DNA from: Anaeromyces robustus
Taxonomy: Eukaryota > Neocallimastigomycota > Neocallimastigomycetes > Neocallimastigales > Neocallimastigaceae
Reading direction: 5' to 3'
DNA length: 37,500 bases
Assembly (NCBI GenBank): GCA_002104895.1
Contig: MCFG01000242.1
Location: 1-37,500, forward strand
A program made the translations under genes and the position numbers. This document shows positions 1-12,700 of this stretch, piece after piece; the stretch's first letter is position 1, and every line of letters begins with the position of its first letter. Below the pieces are notes generated by a model. The model saw nothing but the letters and a program-made list of their open reading frames with translations, was not told the origin of the DNA and did not search any database.

Positions 1-792
1 CCATACGAGATACTTTATATCTTTATATTTTTTTCATATAAAGTCAATCATATAATGCAACAATCAATATTAAAGTATTATGGAATAATATAATATATAG
101 TATTTTGTTATAATAAAAGTTGATAAACATTATTTTTAAGAATGGGAGAAGGCTCAAATTTTTATGTAACACAACCTAATTTAAAATTAATAATTCTAAT
201 AATTTATAATTTTATTTTTATGTTTAGAAAACATTAAGGAAAAAAAAATAATATGTCATACCTAAATAAAAACTTTATTTTTACCTATATTATTAATGTT
301 ACTGCTTATTTTTTTTTTTTTTACTTTACACACATAAATTAAATAATATTTTTATGTATTTATATTTTTTTTATCATTTTTTTTTACTTTAACACATAAA
401 TAATTTTTTTTTATTATACCAATAATTTAATTATTGTTTTATTATTATTATTACGTATTATTATATATAGATAAATATTAATATATAAAAATTGTTATTT
501 TAATATATAATATAATAATTATTAAAATTTTTTTATTAAATATTAGTATTTGATAAATGGTTATATAATCACTTTTCTATATATATAATATAATATATAT
601 ATTATTACCAATAAAATATTAATAATTATTAAAAGAAAATTTAAAAATTAATTTATATATGTATCATTAAATTAATTATTATTAATAAATTTATTTGTAT
701 TAAAAGTGTAAAAAGCCTAACGTTTACTATATTATTTACATATAATTTATATATATTTTTTAATTATATACATATATATATATACACATATA

Positions 793-832
793 TATTATCC
801 TTCTCTATTTAATTAAATAGAGAATGATAATA
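793..832. repeat. Near-perfect palindrome (40 nt)
   Basis: The core at 801-824 is a perfect 24-nt palindrome with half-site TTCTCTATTTAA. It is extended by seven further paired bases (TATTATC against GATAATA) across one mismatched pair. It would form a loop-less cruciform or an RNA hairpin. The half-site contains C and G positions, so it is not just an AT run. Confidence 0.8.
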
Positions 833-928
833 GAAATATTGGTATTCTTTTTAATTTTTGTTATTTAACTACTAAAATATTTATTATTTTAGTCTTAACT
901 TATAATTTTATTTTATTAATCATAATTA

Positions 929-1044
929 TATATATATTATATTTGCTATTCTATCTAATTAAAAAGACAATTTTTCTTTTATCTTTTTATTAAAAATATA
1001 TATATTGTATTTGCGATTCTATCTAATTAAAAAAACAATTTTTT
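929..1044. repeat. Two-copy direct repeat, period 68 nt
   Basis: A unit of about 48 nt is present at 929-976 and again at 997-1044. The conserved core reads TTGC(T/G)ATTCTATCTAATT. The two copies differ at a few positions. No coding potential or flanking duplication is seen. It is probably an old local duplication. Confidence 0.7.
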
Positions 1045-1250
1045 TTTATTTGATATATAAAACAAATAAAATAAATGTTGGGTTATCATTATTTTTAATA
1101 ACAAAAATTATTTTTAATTTCCTCTATTACCGTAAAAAAAAAATAATAGTCTTTTTTTTTATAATTTTTTATTATTAAATGTTAATAAATTATATAATTA
1201 ATTATTTTTTTTTATTATTATTAATAATAATATAATTTTATATAGACCTA

Positions 1251-1265
1251 ATGATGACTCATCAT
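1251..1265. promoter_or_regulatory. AP-1/GCN4-like palindrome
   Basis: ATGATGACTCATCAT is a perfect 7+1+7 palindrome containing TGACTCA, the consensus of fungal Gcn4/AP-1 bZIP factors. It sits 480 nt past the CLC stop codon, so its target is unclear: a gene beyond the left edge, or chance. The call rests on the motif alone. Confidence 0.35.
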
Positions 1266-1744
1266 TTGTCTTAATGTATATATTATTATGTGAGAGTGTT
1301 ACATCTCGGAAAAATGAATTGAAATTATTATATTTAAATAATGATGGTTTATAGTTTAATATAAACTTTATTTATATTAAACAAAAAAAAAACAATAAAA
1401 ATACACACATTTTCTTTATGATTATTAATTCTTTTGTATGATTTATATAAAAACACATAAATCATAAATCAAATATACCATGGATAATTATTAAAAAATA
1501 TAAGAAAAAAAAAATTTTTTTTTTACTATTTATTTTTTATTTTTTATATTTTTTTATTAAATTCTTTTTCTTTCTTTTTATTTTTATTTTTATTTTATTT
1601 TATTTTATTTTTTTTTATTTTATTCTGTTTTTAATTAATAAATAATGTTGACTAAAAAAAAATAATATTAAAAGTAGTAGATATAAATAGTCTATTTAAA
1701 TAAAAATATGCCAAAAAAAATAAAAATTTCTTTTACTTTTTATT

Positions 1745-4009
1745 TTATTTTTTAAAAATTTTAAATATACGTAAAGCATCTTTAATAGTATAATTTTTAT
1801 CACCACTCGATTCTTGATTTCTTCTACGTATACCTATAATAGAATCGAAATATTCAGAATCTAATTCTTCTATATTTTTCAAGATATCTTTTTTGGTAAT
1901 AATACCTCTTAATTTATCATGTCTAACAACGATTATACACCTTGATCCTAATTTTTTAAATAAATCAATAACAAATTCTGCTGTAACATTTTCATCAACA
2001 CATATAGGGGTCTATAAAAAATGATTAATATTAAATTATTAATATTATTAATATTATTAATAAATAAATAAATAAATAAAAAAATAAATAAATAAATAAA
2101 TAAATAAATTAATAAATAAATAAATAAATTAATAAATAAATAAATAAATAAAATAAATTTATAAATATATGAATTAATAATGATTAATATATATATATAT
2201 TAATATTTATATTGATTAATTATTAATATGATGATTATTATCATTATCATTAATATTATCATTTATTTATTAATAATTATCATAGTAATAATTTAATCAA
2301 ATCTTTATTGTATAATATATAAATACATTATTATTTATATATATATTGCGATTATATATAAGAAATACTTACTGCATCAAAGTAAGGTCTGAAATCTACA
2401 TAACGTATTTCATTTCCATTTTCTTGATTTAAGTTATTTACATATGATGATGAATTTGCTATATTATTTAAGGAAGATGGACTATTTTTTAAATCAGTAA
2501 ATTTACAGTATGATTGATCATTAACTAATAAATTACGTTCTATATATGAATATATTTAAATATAATATGTTACATATATATATACATATATTTAATTCAA
2601 TATATTAGATTTTTTAATATATATTATAATAATATAATAAAATAATAACGCATATTAAATTTATATATATATATATTGTTGTTGTTATACCTAATCCAGT
2701 CTTTAAATCACTTCTTGTAATAAAACCTACAACATATCCTTCATCATCAATAATTGGGTAACCTTGATACTCTGTTTCATTTAAGACATTCTCTATTTAA
2801 ATTAAATTAATAATTTTTACATATATATCAATTAATATTCAAACTATATACATATATATATATTATAATCTAATTATAATTTAAGAACATACTAAGATAG
2901 CCAATGGTAGCATTTGATGATTTAATAGTAACTAATTCATCTTTTATAACCATAATATCTTTTGCTTTCTTTCCAATATAATATTCTTCTTTTTGATCTA
3001 AATATGGATAATTTCTTAATCTAATAATCATATGATCAGTAAACATATCCGTTAAGGTAGTAAATTTACTTTTTTTAATTATTAATTTTATTAAATAATA
3101 TATTGATTAATTATAATATATATATATATAAAAGGATATATTCCTCCTTTTCCGAAAGCATCACCAACAAATTTAGCAGTCATTAAACTAATCATACATG
3201 GTACAATATAATTCAAAGTACCAGTTAATTCAAACATAATAACAGCAATAGAAACTATTTTTTTTTTATCCATCAATTTTTATATAAACAAATAAAAAAA
3301 ATTACAGTAAAAAATAAAAATAAATATATATATTTTTTATGTAAAATATTCATATAATTATATAATACATACTTGTCATTCTAGTTACACCACCTAAACT
3401 TGCCATTGCACCTAATAAAGCATACATACCTGGTGTTATACATACTTTATCAGGATGACAAGATCTAAATAATGGGAATGATGGGTATGTCCTAGTATAT
3501 ATATATATATATATAAAATGAAAAATTATATGTTTCAGTTATAAATATTAAATACAATTAAAAAAAAAAAAAAAAAAGTTATTAATAACAACATTTGTAA
3601 TTATATTTTAAATAATATTTTTAAATTAATTATTAAATTAATCAATATATTATGAAAATAAATGTTTTACTTACTCTTGGAAATATTGCATAATTATACC
3701 CAATACTCTTCCAAAACAAGCACCAACAGTCATAGATGGAATAAATACACCACCAGGTACCTTTTTTTTTTATATATAACAAAATTTATTTATTTGTTAT
3801 CAATATTAATAATAATTATTTCATTTAACACTATTTTAATTAATTTAATTATTTATACTATTGATTATAAAAACTTACAGAAACACCATAAGTTAAAACT
3901 GTAAAGAAAGCTTTACCAACCATAGTAATTAAAAGAAGAATAACAATTGTTTTTGAATTTCTTAAAAAAAACATGTTAATAATATAATAAAATATAATAA
4001 TTTATTATC

Positions 4010-4055
<46 letters not shown>

Positions 4056-4764
4056 ATTATATTATTATAAATTTTTTTTATATTTTTTTATCTATTTTAT
4101 TATTTATATATAATTTTTCAAGTGAATTACTTACTGACAAATACCGTAGTGATCACCTTCTTCACATTCTTTAAATAAAATTTCTAATAATTCTGATTCA
4201 TCCATTCTTTATTATCAATAACAATAATAATAAAATTTTTATACATATTAATTAATTTTAACATAATATATAATTTAATTGATTATTCAATACATATAAC
4301 ATATAACATATAACATATATATAACATATATATATATATTTATATATATATAGATATTAATTATATACCTCATATAAATAATAAAGTAACTAATAGCAGC
4401 TGTTATAAATGCCATAAAAGTTGCTTCTATAATTCTTATATATTTTAAAAAAGTTGATCTTCTATAAGCTTGGGCTCTAATATTTAATCTAATAAATAAG
4501 GAACCAAAAATACCCTTTTTATATTAAAATATATAATATGTATATAAAATACAAATTAATTATTTAAATAATAAATAATTTATTCATATTTAATGATAAA
4601 TCAAAGTATTATATATATATATATCAAATTCATAAAAGTAACATTTTTGTATATTTACACCAAATATACCAATAATTAAAAATGATAAAACTTCAAAGAA
4701 GTGCCAATCTCTATCATAAGTAGCTTGGAACAATACAGTTTTTCCTCTAAATGGATTCATAAAC

Positions 4765-4810
<46 letters not shown>

Positions 4811-5361
4811 TATAATAATAATAATAATAATAATAATAATTAATAATAATAATCATTATAATAAACGAAAGTAAAAATAATATGTTAAATTAACATTCAT
4901 CAATTTAAATTTAATAAATTATATTTATTATAATTATTAATATAAAATATGAAAAAGATAATTAGATTTGAATAATTATTGATACTAACTTGGAAAACAA
5001 AAACTGCTACAAATGAACAGAAGAAACTTCTCCACATAGTTTTAACAGGGAAATAGGAACTCATTTCCTATTATAAAAAACATTAAAAAAGAAATAACAA
5101 TTTATTAATTATAATTTATAATTTTTTGAATTATATTATTTAATATATGTAGATAAATTTTATAAAAGAAAAAGTACCTCAAGTGAAAATAATACACCAC
5201 CAATTGGTGCACCAAATGCTACAGAAATACCGGCGGCACATGCAGCTGTTGTAAAGATATAATTTAAAAATTAGTATTAAAAGATATGATTTAAAATAAA
5301 TTAAATGTAAGAAAAAAAAATTTTAATATAAATTACCTGAATAAATTTCTCTCTTTCTTGC

Positions 5362-5421
<60 letters not shown>

Positions 5422-5447
5422 AAATAAATAAATAAATAAATAAATAA

Positions 5448-5494
<47 letters not shown>

Positions 5495-7507
5495 ATACAT
5501 AAATAAATACATAAATAAATACATAAATAAAATAAATGAGTAAACAAGCAAACAAATCATATTTAATATATATTTAATTAATATTAATTTCTTTCTTTTT
5601 TCTTTTCTTTCCTTTTTTTTTTTTACCTTCATTTTTTTGATATCTTGAAAAGTACTTTGTAAATAAATTACCAATACAACATGTAATATGTACCATTGAA
5701 CCTTCTTTACCAAGAATTAAACCAGAACCAAGTGCTAGTGGCTATACATATATTAAAAAATAAAATAATTATTAAAAAATATTTTTTTTTAAATTATTAA
5801 TTTATTTATTTATTTATTTATTTTTATTCAAAAGATAAAAAAAAAAAGAATATATATAAAGATAAACTTACTAATGAAATTAATTTTACAATAAGAGTTT
5901 TTACTCCTAAGAATTGTTTAATAATAAAACCACCAAGAATAGTTTTAATTTCAGCAACACCTGACATAGCTGAATATGGTCCAACATGAACAACTAAGTA
6001 TGATGATAGAGCAGCAAATAATGCCTTTTTTTATTTTTTTTTTTTTTTTTTTTAATTTTTTAACGAGAAGATATATTATTAGAACATTTTTTTTTTATTC
6101 TTATTAATATTTTTTTGTTATTATTACTATAATATAAAATATAAATAATTAATAGATAGATTACAGCAAAGAAAACGTAGATAAACCAATTAAGAAATTT
6201 ATTATCATATTCATAATCAAACAATGCTTGACTCCAACTAAGCCATCTTGCACATGAATGATTAACTATAAAGGTACAGATATAAATATTATAAATATAT
6301 ATATATTTATATTTATTATATTATATTAAATTATATTATATAAATGCATTGATATTATTATAATTAAATTATATAATATAATAGTAGTTATAATAACAAA
6401 ATGATTAAAAAAAATGATATTATATTTAATTAAAAGAAATCCTGAAAAAAATTATATATATATGTGTATTCATAAATATAAGAATTAATAATATTTATTA
6501 TATATTGTACCTTTATCTTCTACTTTAAGACAACAAAACCTTCTATTTAAATACCAATTTGATGGACAATAACCTAATTTAATATCAGTTAACCATGCTG
6601 TTGAAATAGCAACAAATGCTGCAACAATACCAGATAATATACCTATGAAAAATTTTAAAGAAATAATTTTTTTTTTTTAAAATGAAATTCAGAAATGTAA
6701 TTGATAATATATTTGATATTATTCTACACATTTTTGAAATTGAAATTATATAAATAATTTTTAGAATATGAATTTTTACCAACAAACAATACTATAATCC
6801 AAGATTGTGAAGCATCAATAATAGATTTTATATATTGATTTAAACTATTTTTATTAATTGCTTTCTTTTTTCCGGTTTTTTCACGCATAATATCTCTCAA
6901 CCAATCTTTATTAATTGAAATTAAAATTTTTAAAAATGATTAGAAATTAGAAATTAAAATTAAGATTTTACAAAAATATTAATAATAATGAAATGTTTTT
7001 CTTTTTATTTATTTATTTATTTATTAATAGAAATTTCATATAGTATTAATTTCTTTTAGATTATTATTATAAATAATATTTATTTAATAAAGACCTATGG
7101 TTGAAAAATCATCATATTTGGCATGTTCTAATTCGAAATCATTATTTTCATTAACTTCAAAATTATCCAATTCGTTGTTGTTAGTACTTGAATAATTATA
7201 TGTTATATAAGCATAATAAATAATAGATAATAATAAAGAAATATTTATATTAATAATTATTCATATGAGTAACTTCAAATTAATAATTATTTTTTTAAAA
7301 AAAAAATAATAAATGAAATTTCTGAAATTTCTTGAAAATTTACTTTTTGTTATATAATGGAATTTCATCATCATCGTATTCATCATTAACTGTTTTTTTC
7401 CCTTTATTTTTATTTACTCTATTAACATTTGAATTATTATTATTATTATTTAATGGTAATAACATTAAATCTTCATTCCAAGGTTGTTTTAAATTAAAAT
7501 AATCCAT
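1745..7507 (-). CDS. CLC-family chloride/proton exchanger (intracellular type), 21 exons
   Basis: Likely a Cl-/H+ exchanger of vacuole, endosome or Golgi membranes (ClC-3/4/5, Gef1 group). Exons from 5': 7344-7507, 7095-7186, 6780-6905, 6511-6642, 6165-6265, 5872-6024, 5627-5741, 5337-5360, 5178-5245, 4990-5067, 4659-4763, 4369-4514, 4135-4206, 3879-3960, 3675-3760, 3373-3491, 3140-3254, 2893-3038, 2691-2792, 2373-2539, 1745-2011; these give 819 aa. Seen: N-terminal YDDFSTIDW, GKEGS (gating Glu near 269), [14 protein letters not shown] (second Glu of EE is the exchanger proton Glu), GGVFIPSM near 490, MFELTG near 560, and two C-terminal CBS domains (about 600-680 and 730-800). Oddities: the first filter reads MSGVA instead of GSGIP, and GKEGS replaces GKEGP. 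There is a 24-nt micro-exon and one AT-AC intron. The start at 7507 (MDYFN) was chosen; an in-frame ATG at 7543 would add 12 residues. Confidence 0.93.
3039..3139 (-). other. U12-type AT-AC intron in the CLC gene
   Basis: This 101-nt intron separates the exons encoding FGKGGI and [14 protein letters not shown]. On the coding strand it starts ATATCCTTTT, the U12 AT-AC donor consensus. It contains CCTTAAC (plus-strand 3051-3057), the U12 branch-point core, 13 nt before the terminal AC. Phase is preserved (AT|T codon). No GT donor exists in the conserved FGKGGI segment, and the two GTs just upstream give the wrong phase. The other introns in this gene are GT-AG. The join leaves the loop one residue shorter than in ClC-3-like proteins (GIYEAH). 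Confidence 0.78.
4015..4053. repeat. Poly(A) tract of 39 nt in a CLC intron
   Basis: An uninterrupted run of A on the plus strand (U on the transcript), inside the intron between the exons at 4135-4206 and 3879-3960. The length is likely variable and error-prone in assembly. Confidence 0.85.
4764..4848. repeat. (TAA)n microsatellite in a CLC intron
   Basis: TAA triplets with a few interruptions, beginning immediately next to the acceptor of the exon at 4659-4763. The repeat occupies the 3' end of the intron on the coding strand (ATT repeats ending in ATTAG), so it supplies the acceptor region itself. Confidence 0.8.
5361..5536. repeat. (AAAT)n microsatellite beside a 24-nt micro-exon
   Basis: About 170 nt of AAAT tetranucleotides with shifts to AATAAAT and ACAT variants. 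On the coding strand it is a TTTA array running directly into the acceptor TTTAG of the 24-nt CLC exon 5337-5360. The long membrane-like ORFs (YLFIYLFI) read from it are artefacts of the repeat. Confidence 0.9.
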
Positions 7508-8799
7508 TTTTATTATTCTATTTTCTATGAAATTAATGTTCAATGAAGTAAATTATACAGTTATAAACGATTTGTAAATAAAATAAACGAAAAATGTCAA
7601 GTGAAAAATATAAACAATATAATATTAAATAGATACAAATATAGAAAAATCGTTTTTATATTTAATAAATGATTTTATATCATTTATCAAATTTGATTTT
7701 TAATAATTTTTATTATTTTATTTATTATTTTTTATTTGTTTTTTATTTTTTATAATGATAATATTAATTATTTATACAATTATTTTCGGCATAATTATTT
7801 ATATTTTATATTTACTGATGAAATTTTATCTTTCATAAAATACATATAATAATTATTTTACAATTTCTTTTTCATTGAATAAAGCATTGTAAAAGTTTAT
7901 TTTACTTAAAAAGAAGAAAAAAAAAAGTATAAATATTAATTTATTGGTATATAATAAAAAAAAATTTTTTTTTTGTTTTATAATTTATACATTAAAATAA
8001 TTATATTATTAAATAATAATATAAAAGATTTTATTAAATATTATATTAATAACTATTTGATATTAAACTTGTTTTAATTCTTTTTAAATATTTAATATTA
8101 TTATTTGTTATATCATTTATAAATATACCAAATATGGTAATCTTGTATAACCATAAAGTTTAATGTCACAATAATATAATATTATTTAATTTATTTGATT
8201 TTTTCTTATATTATTTTAACCGTTTAATATCAAATAGTTATTAAGAAAAAATCAAATAAATTAAATAATATTATATTATTGTGACATTAAACTTTATGGT
8301 TATACAAGATTACCATATTTGGTATATTTATAAATGATATAACAAATAATAATATTAAATATTTAAAAAGAATTAAAACAAATTTTAATAAATTATTTTA
8401 TTTATATATATATAATTTTTTAATTTTTTTTTAATTTTATTTATTTTATTATTGGTTATATTTAAAAAAAAATTTATGTTTTTTATATTTATTATCTTTT
8501 TTCTTTTTTTATTTTAATTTTTTTTTTATTTTTATTTTTTATTTTATTTTTTATTTTTTATTTTATTTTTTTATTTTTTATTTTATTTTTTTATTTTATT
8601 TTTATTTTTTTTTAATATCTAAAAGCAGAATAATTTTATATATATAAATATTTTTTTTTTTTATTTTTTATTTTTTTTTTATTTTTTATTTTTTAGTTTA
8701 TTTATTTATTTATTTTTTTGGTATGAGATTTTATATTGTTTTATTATTATCTATTTTGTTTTGTTTTATAATTAGTTATATTTGATTATTCAAGATTTA
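7508..8799. other. Spacer between CLC 5' end and COG2 3' end
   Basis: Both flanking genes are on the minus strand, so this holds the CLC promoter and 5' leader (right of 7507) and the COG2 3' region. It contains the inverted repeat at 8046-8381 and a T-rich, TTTTATTTTA-type tract at about 8400-8720. No ORF with coding character is seen. Confidence 0.7.
8046..8381. repeat. Perfect inverted repeat with circularly permuted second arm
   Basis: Segment A (8046-8068, 23 nt) is followed directly by segment B (8069-8208, 140 nt). After a 13-nt spacer (8209-8221) comes the exact reverse complement of A (8222-8244), then the exact reverse complement of B (8242-8381); these two overlap by 3 nt (TAA). 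A plain inverted copy of A-B would read B'-A'; here the order is A'-B'. I found no mismatch by hand across either segment. B can form a 140-bp hairpin with a 33-nt loop. It lies upstream of the CLC start codon. Confidence 0.9.
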
Positions 8800-9588
8800 T
8801 TAATTATTACTAGGTTCTTTAGTAGAGGCTAGTAATTCCTTATATTCTTTATTTGTAGAAATGTCAAAACCTAATTTCTTTAACTGTAATAATAGTAATA
8901 TTAAGAAATATTTATTAATTATTAATATAACAATTTTTTTTATTATATAAATTAAATATTATACTATATATTCTTATACTTACTTCTTCACCATATTGCT
9001 TAATATCTAATTCCATTTGTAAACGAATTTTATCTTCATCACTCATTGATTCTTTGTTACCCATAAATAAATTTAATGAACTATTTGAAGAATTGAATCC
9101 ACCTTTTTTAACTTTTTTTAGACGTTTTAAACTTCCCTCAAGTTCTCTTACAGCCTTTAAAGTATCATTAACACCTGCAGTATAACTGTTTTTTTGAATT
9201 CATTAAAAAAAAAAAAAAACAATTAATTATATAATTATAATTATTAGATTAATAGATTAATTAATATATGAAAAAATTGATAATATAAATATTTATAATT
9301 ACCAAATTGTAACATCTGTTGCAATCTTTTTAATCCATTCTTTTTTAATTTTATCATCCATTGAATTATATTGATCTAAGAATGCATGTAATGATTGGAA
9401 AATAGTTGGAACCCATACTGAATGTTTTGTTGGTGGCTAAAAAACAAATAAACAAACAAAAAAATAAACAAAATAATAATATTAATATTAGTAAATGTAT
9501 TAAAATCATCATTATTTATACATGTATTATTTCATTATGAAATATTTAAATATATGTAATATTTTTAATCATATAAATATATTATAAA

Positions 9589-9649
<61 letters not shown>

Positions 9650-9676
9650 ATTATAATTATTATTATTATTATTATA

Positions 9677-9727
<51 letters not shown>

Positions 9728-9734
9728 ACTATTA

Positions 9735-9765
<31 letters not shown>

Positions 9766-12700
9766 ATTTTTTTATGTTTATTCATATATTTGTATATTTA
9801 TAAATTCTTTAATATATATTTATTGATATAAATATAATACCTCTTTATTTGTTCTTCTATACATAGTTGGAATGTTCTTTATCATATTTATAACAATATC
9901 TGAACAATTTTTAATAAGTACACTGCAAATCTTGTCTTGGATAAATGGCAAAAAGGTAGTTAATGTTTCTAATGTTGATTTTACATTATCTTATATATAT
10001 AAATAAGATATATAAATGTTAATTGATAATTATATTATAATTTTAAATTTATTAAAATATAATATTCAAAAATAATCATATATTTTATGTTATATATAGT
10101 ATTTACCATTTAAAATACTTCTCATATTATCTCTATCGCATATTTTTGATTTTATTATTTCTTGAGTAACATCAATAACCTAAATATATTTACATATCAT
10201 AATATAAATATTGTTAATAAAAAAAAAAACTGCTATTGAAAATCAAAAGATATATATGGAAAAAATTTTATTATCAATATGATAATAATAAATTATTATA
10301 AAATATATATATATATAAAGAAATTAAAATAAAAAAACTAACTTCATTATATATATTAATAATATTGAAATAAAGAACAACATAAGGTTTTGGGTTAAAA
10401 GAATCTACTTCATTTGATGTATTCATTGAACTTATACTTGTATTTGATTGTGATAATTTAATAGCATTTGCACTCATAAGTGCAGATGTATTTTTAAGAG
10501 GAGAAGGTGACGATTCTATTGATTTTAACTATTAAATAAATTAATATGATGAATATATATATATAATAGAATATAATAGAATACAATAGAATTAATAAAA
10601 TAAATAATTATAATAAATAAAATAAATCAATAAATTTATCAATAATAAATATATATAATGATTTTTAGCATATGTATTTATATATTTACTTTATGTTCTG
10701 AGATAATATAATTTTGAATATAATCCTTAACCCATAGTATATACCTTGTTATTAACTTTATAAATAAAAATTATATATATTATATAATGTATATATTGTA
10801 TATATATTACATTAATATCTTGTTCAAATAAATGAATATATATTCAATAAATAAAAGTATTATTATTATTAAATTATAATAATTTATATTAAAATATTAC
10901 TTGAATAGTTAATTTCCAGAATTTATGAGTTAATAAATATAAATATACTGAATCAGACCAACAAAACTTTATAGATTCTATTAATTTTTTATTGGCTGTG
11001 ATATTAATTTTATCTAAAATTATAAATAATATTTATTAATATTGGTTTATAATATTTAATTTATTTATTTATTTATTTACTTATAAATAATAATACCTAA
11101 TGTTTTAATTTCGTATGATGATAATTCTTCTGATAATTTGGAATTTGAAATAAGATATTCTTCGAAAGTTGTGATAATATTTTTATATCTTTATATATAA
11201 TTATATATATATATATATGTATATAGAATAAATAAATAAGTTAAAAATAATAATTGTAGTAATAATAATTATATTATATATTTATATTAACAATAATAAA
11301 AAATACATATATAATTTTTAAATATAATACCTAATTTGGAAATAAATTGGTAATTGCCAGTGTTTCATAAAATCATTATAAGGTTGACTATTTCTGAATT
11401 TTTCAACTTTCTTTTGTGATGAAAATAATGTTTCAAATTCAGAAACAAAATCCATTGTGCAATTATAATTCTATTATAATATATATATATAATGTATAAA
11501 TTAATATATAAACAAATAAATAAAAGATATAATAATAAAATAATAATCAATAATCAGTATTATGTTTATATATATATATATATTATACAAAATTTAATGT
11601 AATATATATTATATAATACCTTATGAAAAACTTCTGGAATACCAGGAGCAAAAATCATTGATATTTCGCTTATTATTCTTGTTGAAATTTCAATCCAAAA
11701 TGAATTAGTAAATATATCAAAACGTGTATCACTTAAAACCTTATTAGTGATTTTTATAATAGTCCAACAATTAACTCTTATAAATTCAATAATTTTATTA
11801 TACATTTCAGTTAATGGATTTGCTTCTTTTGAATTTTTAGGAAAAGTAGAAAATGCTAATGGATCAAATTCTAATGAGTGTTTTGTAATTTTCTTTTATA
11901 TAAAAATATGCATAATAGAATTGATATTTTTTTTTTTTTTTTTTTTTTTTTTTGAATATACAAATAGAGATTATTAAATAAAATAAATATATAAATAGAT
12001 TAATTAATGAATAATAATATATAACATTAAATAAATAAAAATAAAAAAATAAAAATAAAAATTATAAATAACAAATATATTAAAAAAAAAGGAAAGAAAA
12101 AAGATTGAAAGGCAATATAATATAATAAAAAATAATAAAATAAAGAATTATACTTTTGATATGAAAGGTTTAACAAGAACTTTTCTTATAATATCTTCAA
12201 CTTCTTCTATTTTATCAATAAGTTCATATGTTCTTAAACACTGAATTAATAATTCTTCGAGTTCTTTATCTTCATCTTCTTTTTTATCTTTTAATCCTTC
12301 TAATGATCTTGTTAACATATTTTCTAAACTTGACAAAATATTATCTTTTATTTTTGTAATTTTCTATTACAAATATAATATATATATACATACATATATA
12401 TATTTAATTTAAATTTTAAAATTTAAATATATTGAAATATTTTATCAAATAAATAATTATTACTGAATCTATTTTATAATATGTAAATATATTTATATAC
12501 ATACCCAATCAATATTTGTTATAAATTTTAATTTTTTTCCTTTTTCTACAAAATAATGAAGTTGATTATATTCAACAGCGATTCTTTCAATTTTTTTACA
12601 ATCCATTAACATTGTTTGATTATCCATGCTAAAATATAATAAATTCAAATATTATATTGAGTTATTAATTATTATAAATACTGTTAATATATTGATTATT

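Larger units (their letters stand above)
1..1744. other. Intergenic A/T-rich spacer (left edge)
   Basis: I see no coding region on either strand. The stretch is almost pure A/T, with long T and A runs and AT/ATT microsatellites, and frequent stops in all frames. It lies downstream of the 3' end of the CLC gene. The only structured elements noticed are a near-perfect 40-nt palindrome, a 68-nt-period direct repeat and an AP-1/GCN4-like palindrome, listed separately. A left-hand neighbour gene, if any, lies outside the window. Confidence 0.7.

Noticed and set aside
3039-3254. Ordinary GT-AG splicing or exon extension at the AT-AC intron
   Set aside because: Reading through meets a stop, the available GT sites give the wrong phase, and using them would delete the conserved GDAFGKGGI segment.
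5323-5713. ORFs rich in YLFI on the minus strand that look like membrane proteins
   Set aside because: They are translations of the AAAT microsatellite in a CLC intron. Only the first 24 nt (5337-5360) are coding, and in another context.
7508-7543. Upstream in-frame ATG of CLC (MNINFIENRIIK)
   Set aside because: Possible but not preferred: the extension is A/T-only sequence with leader-like composition and no conserved residues. It cannot be excluded without transcript data.
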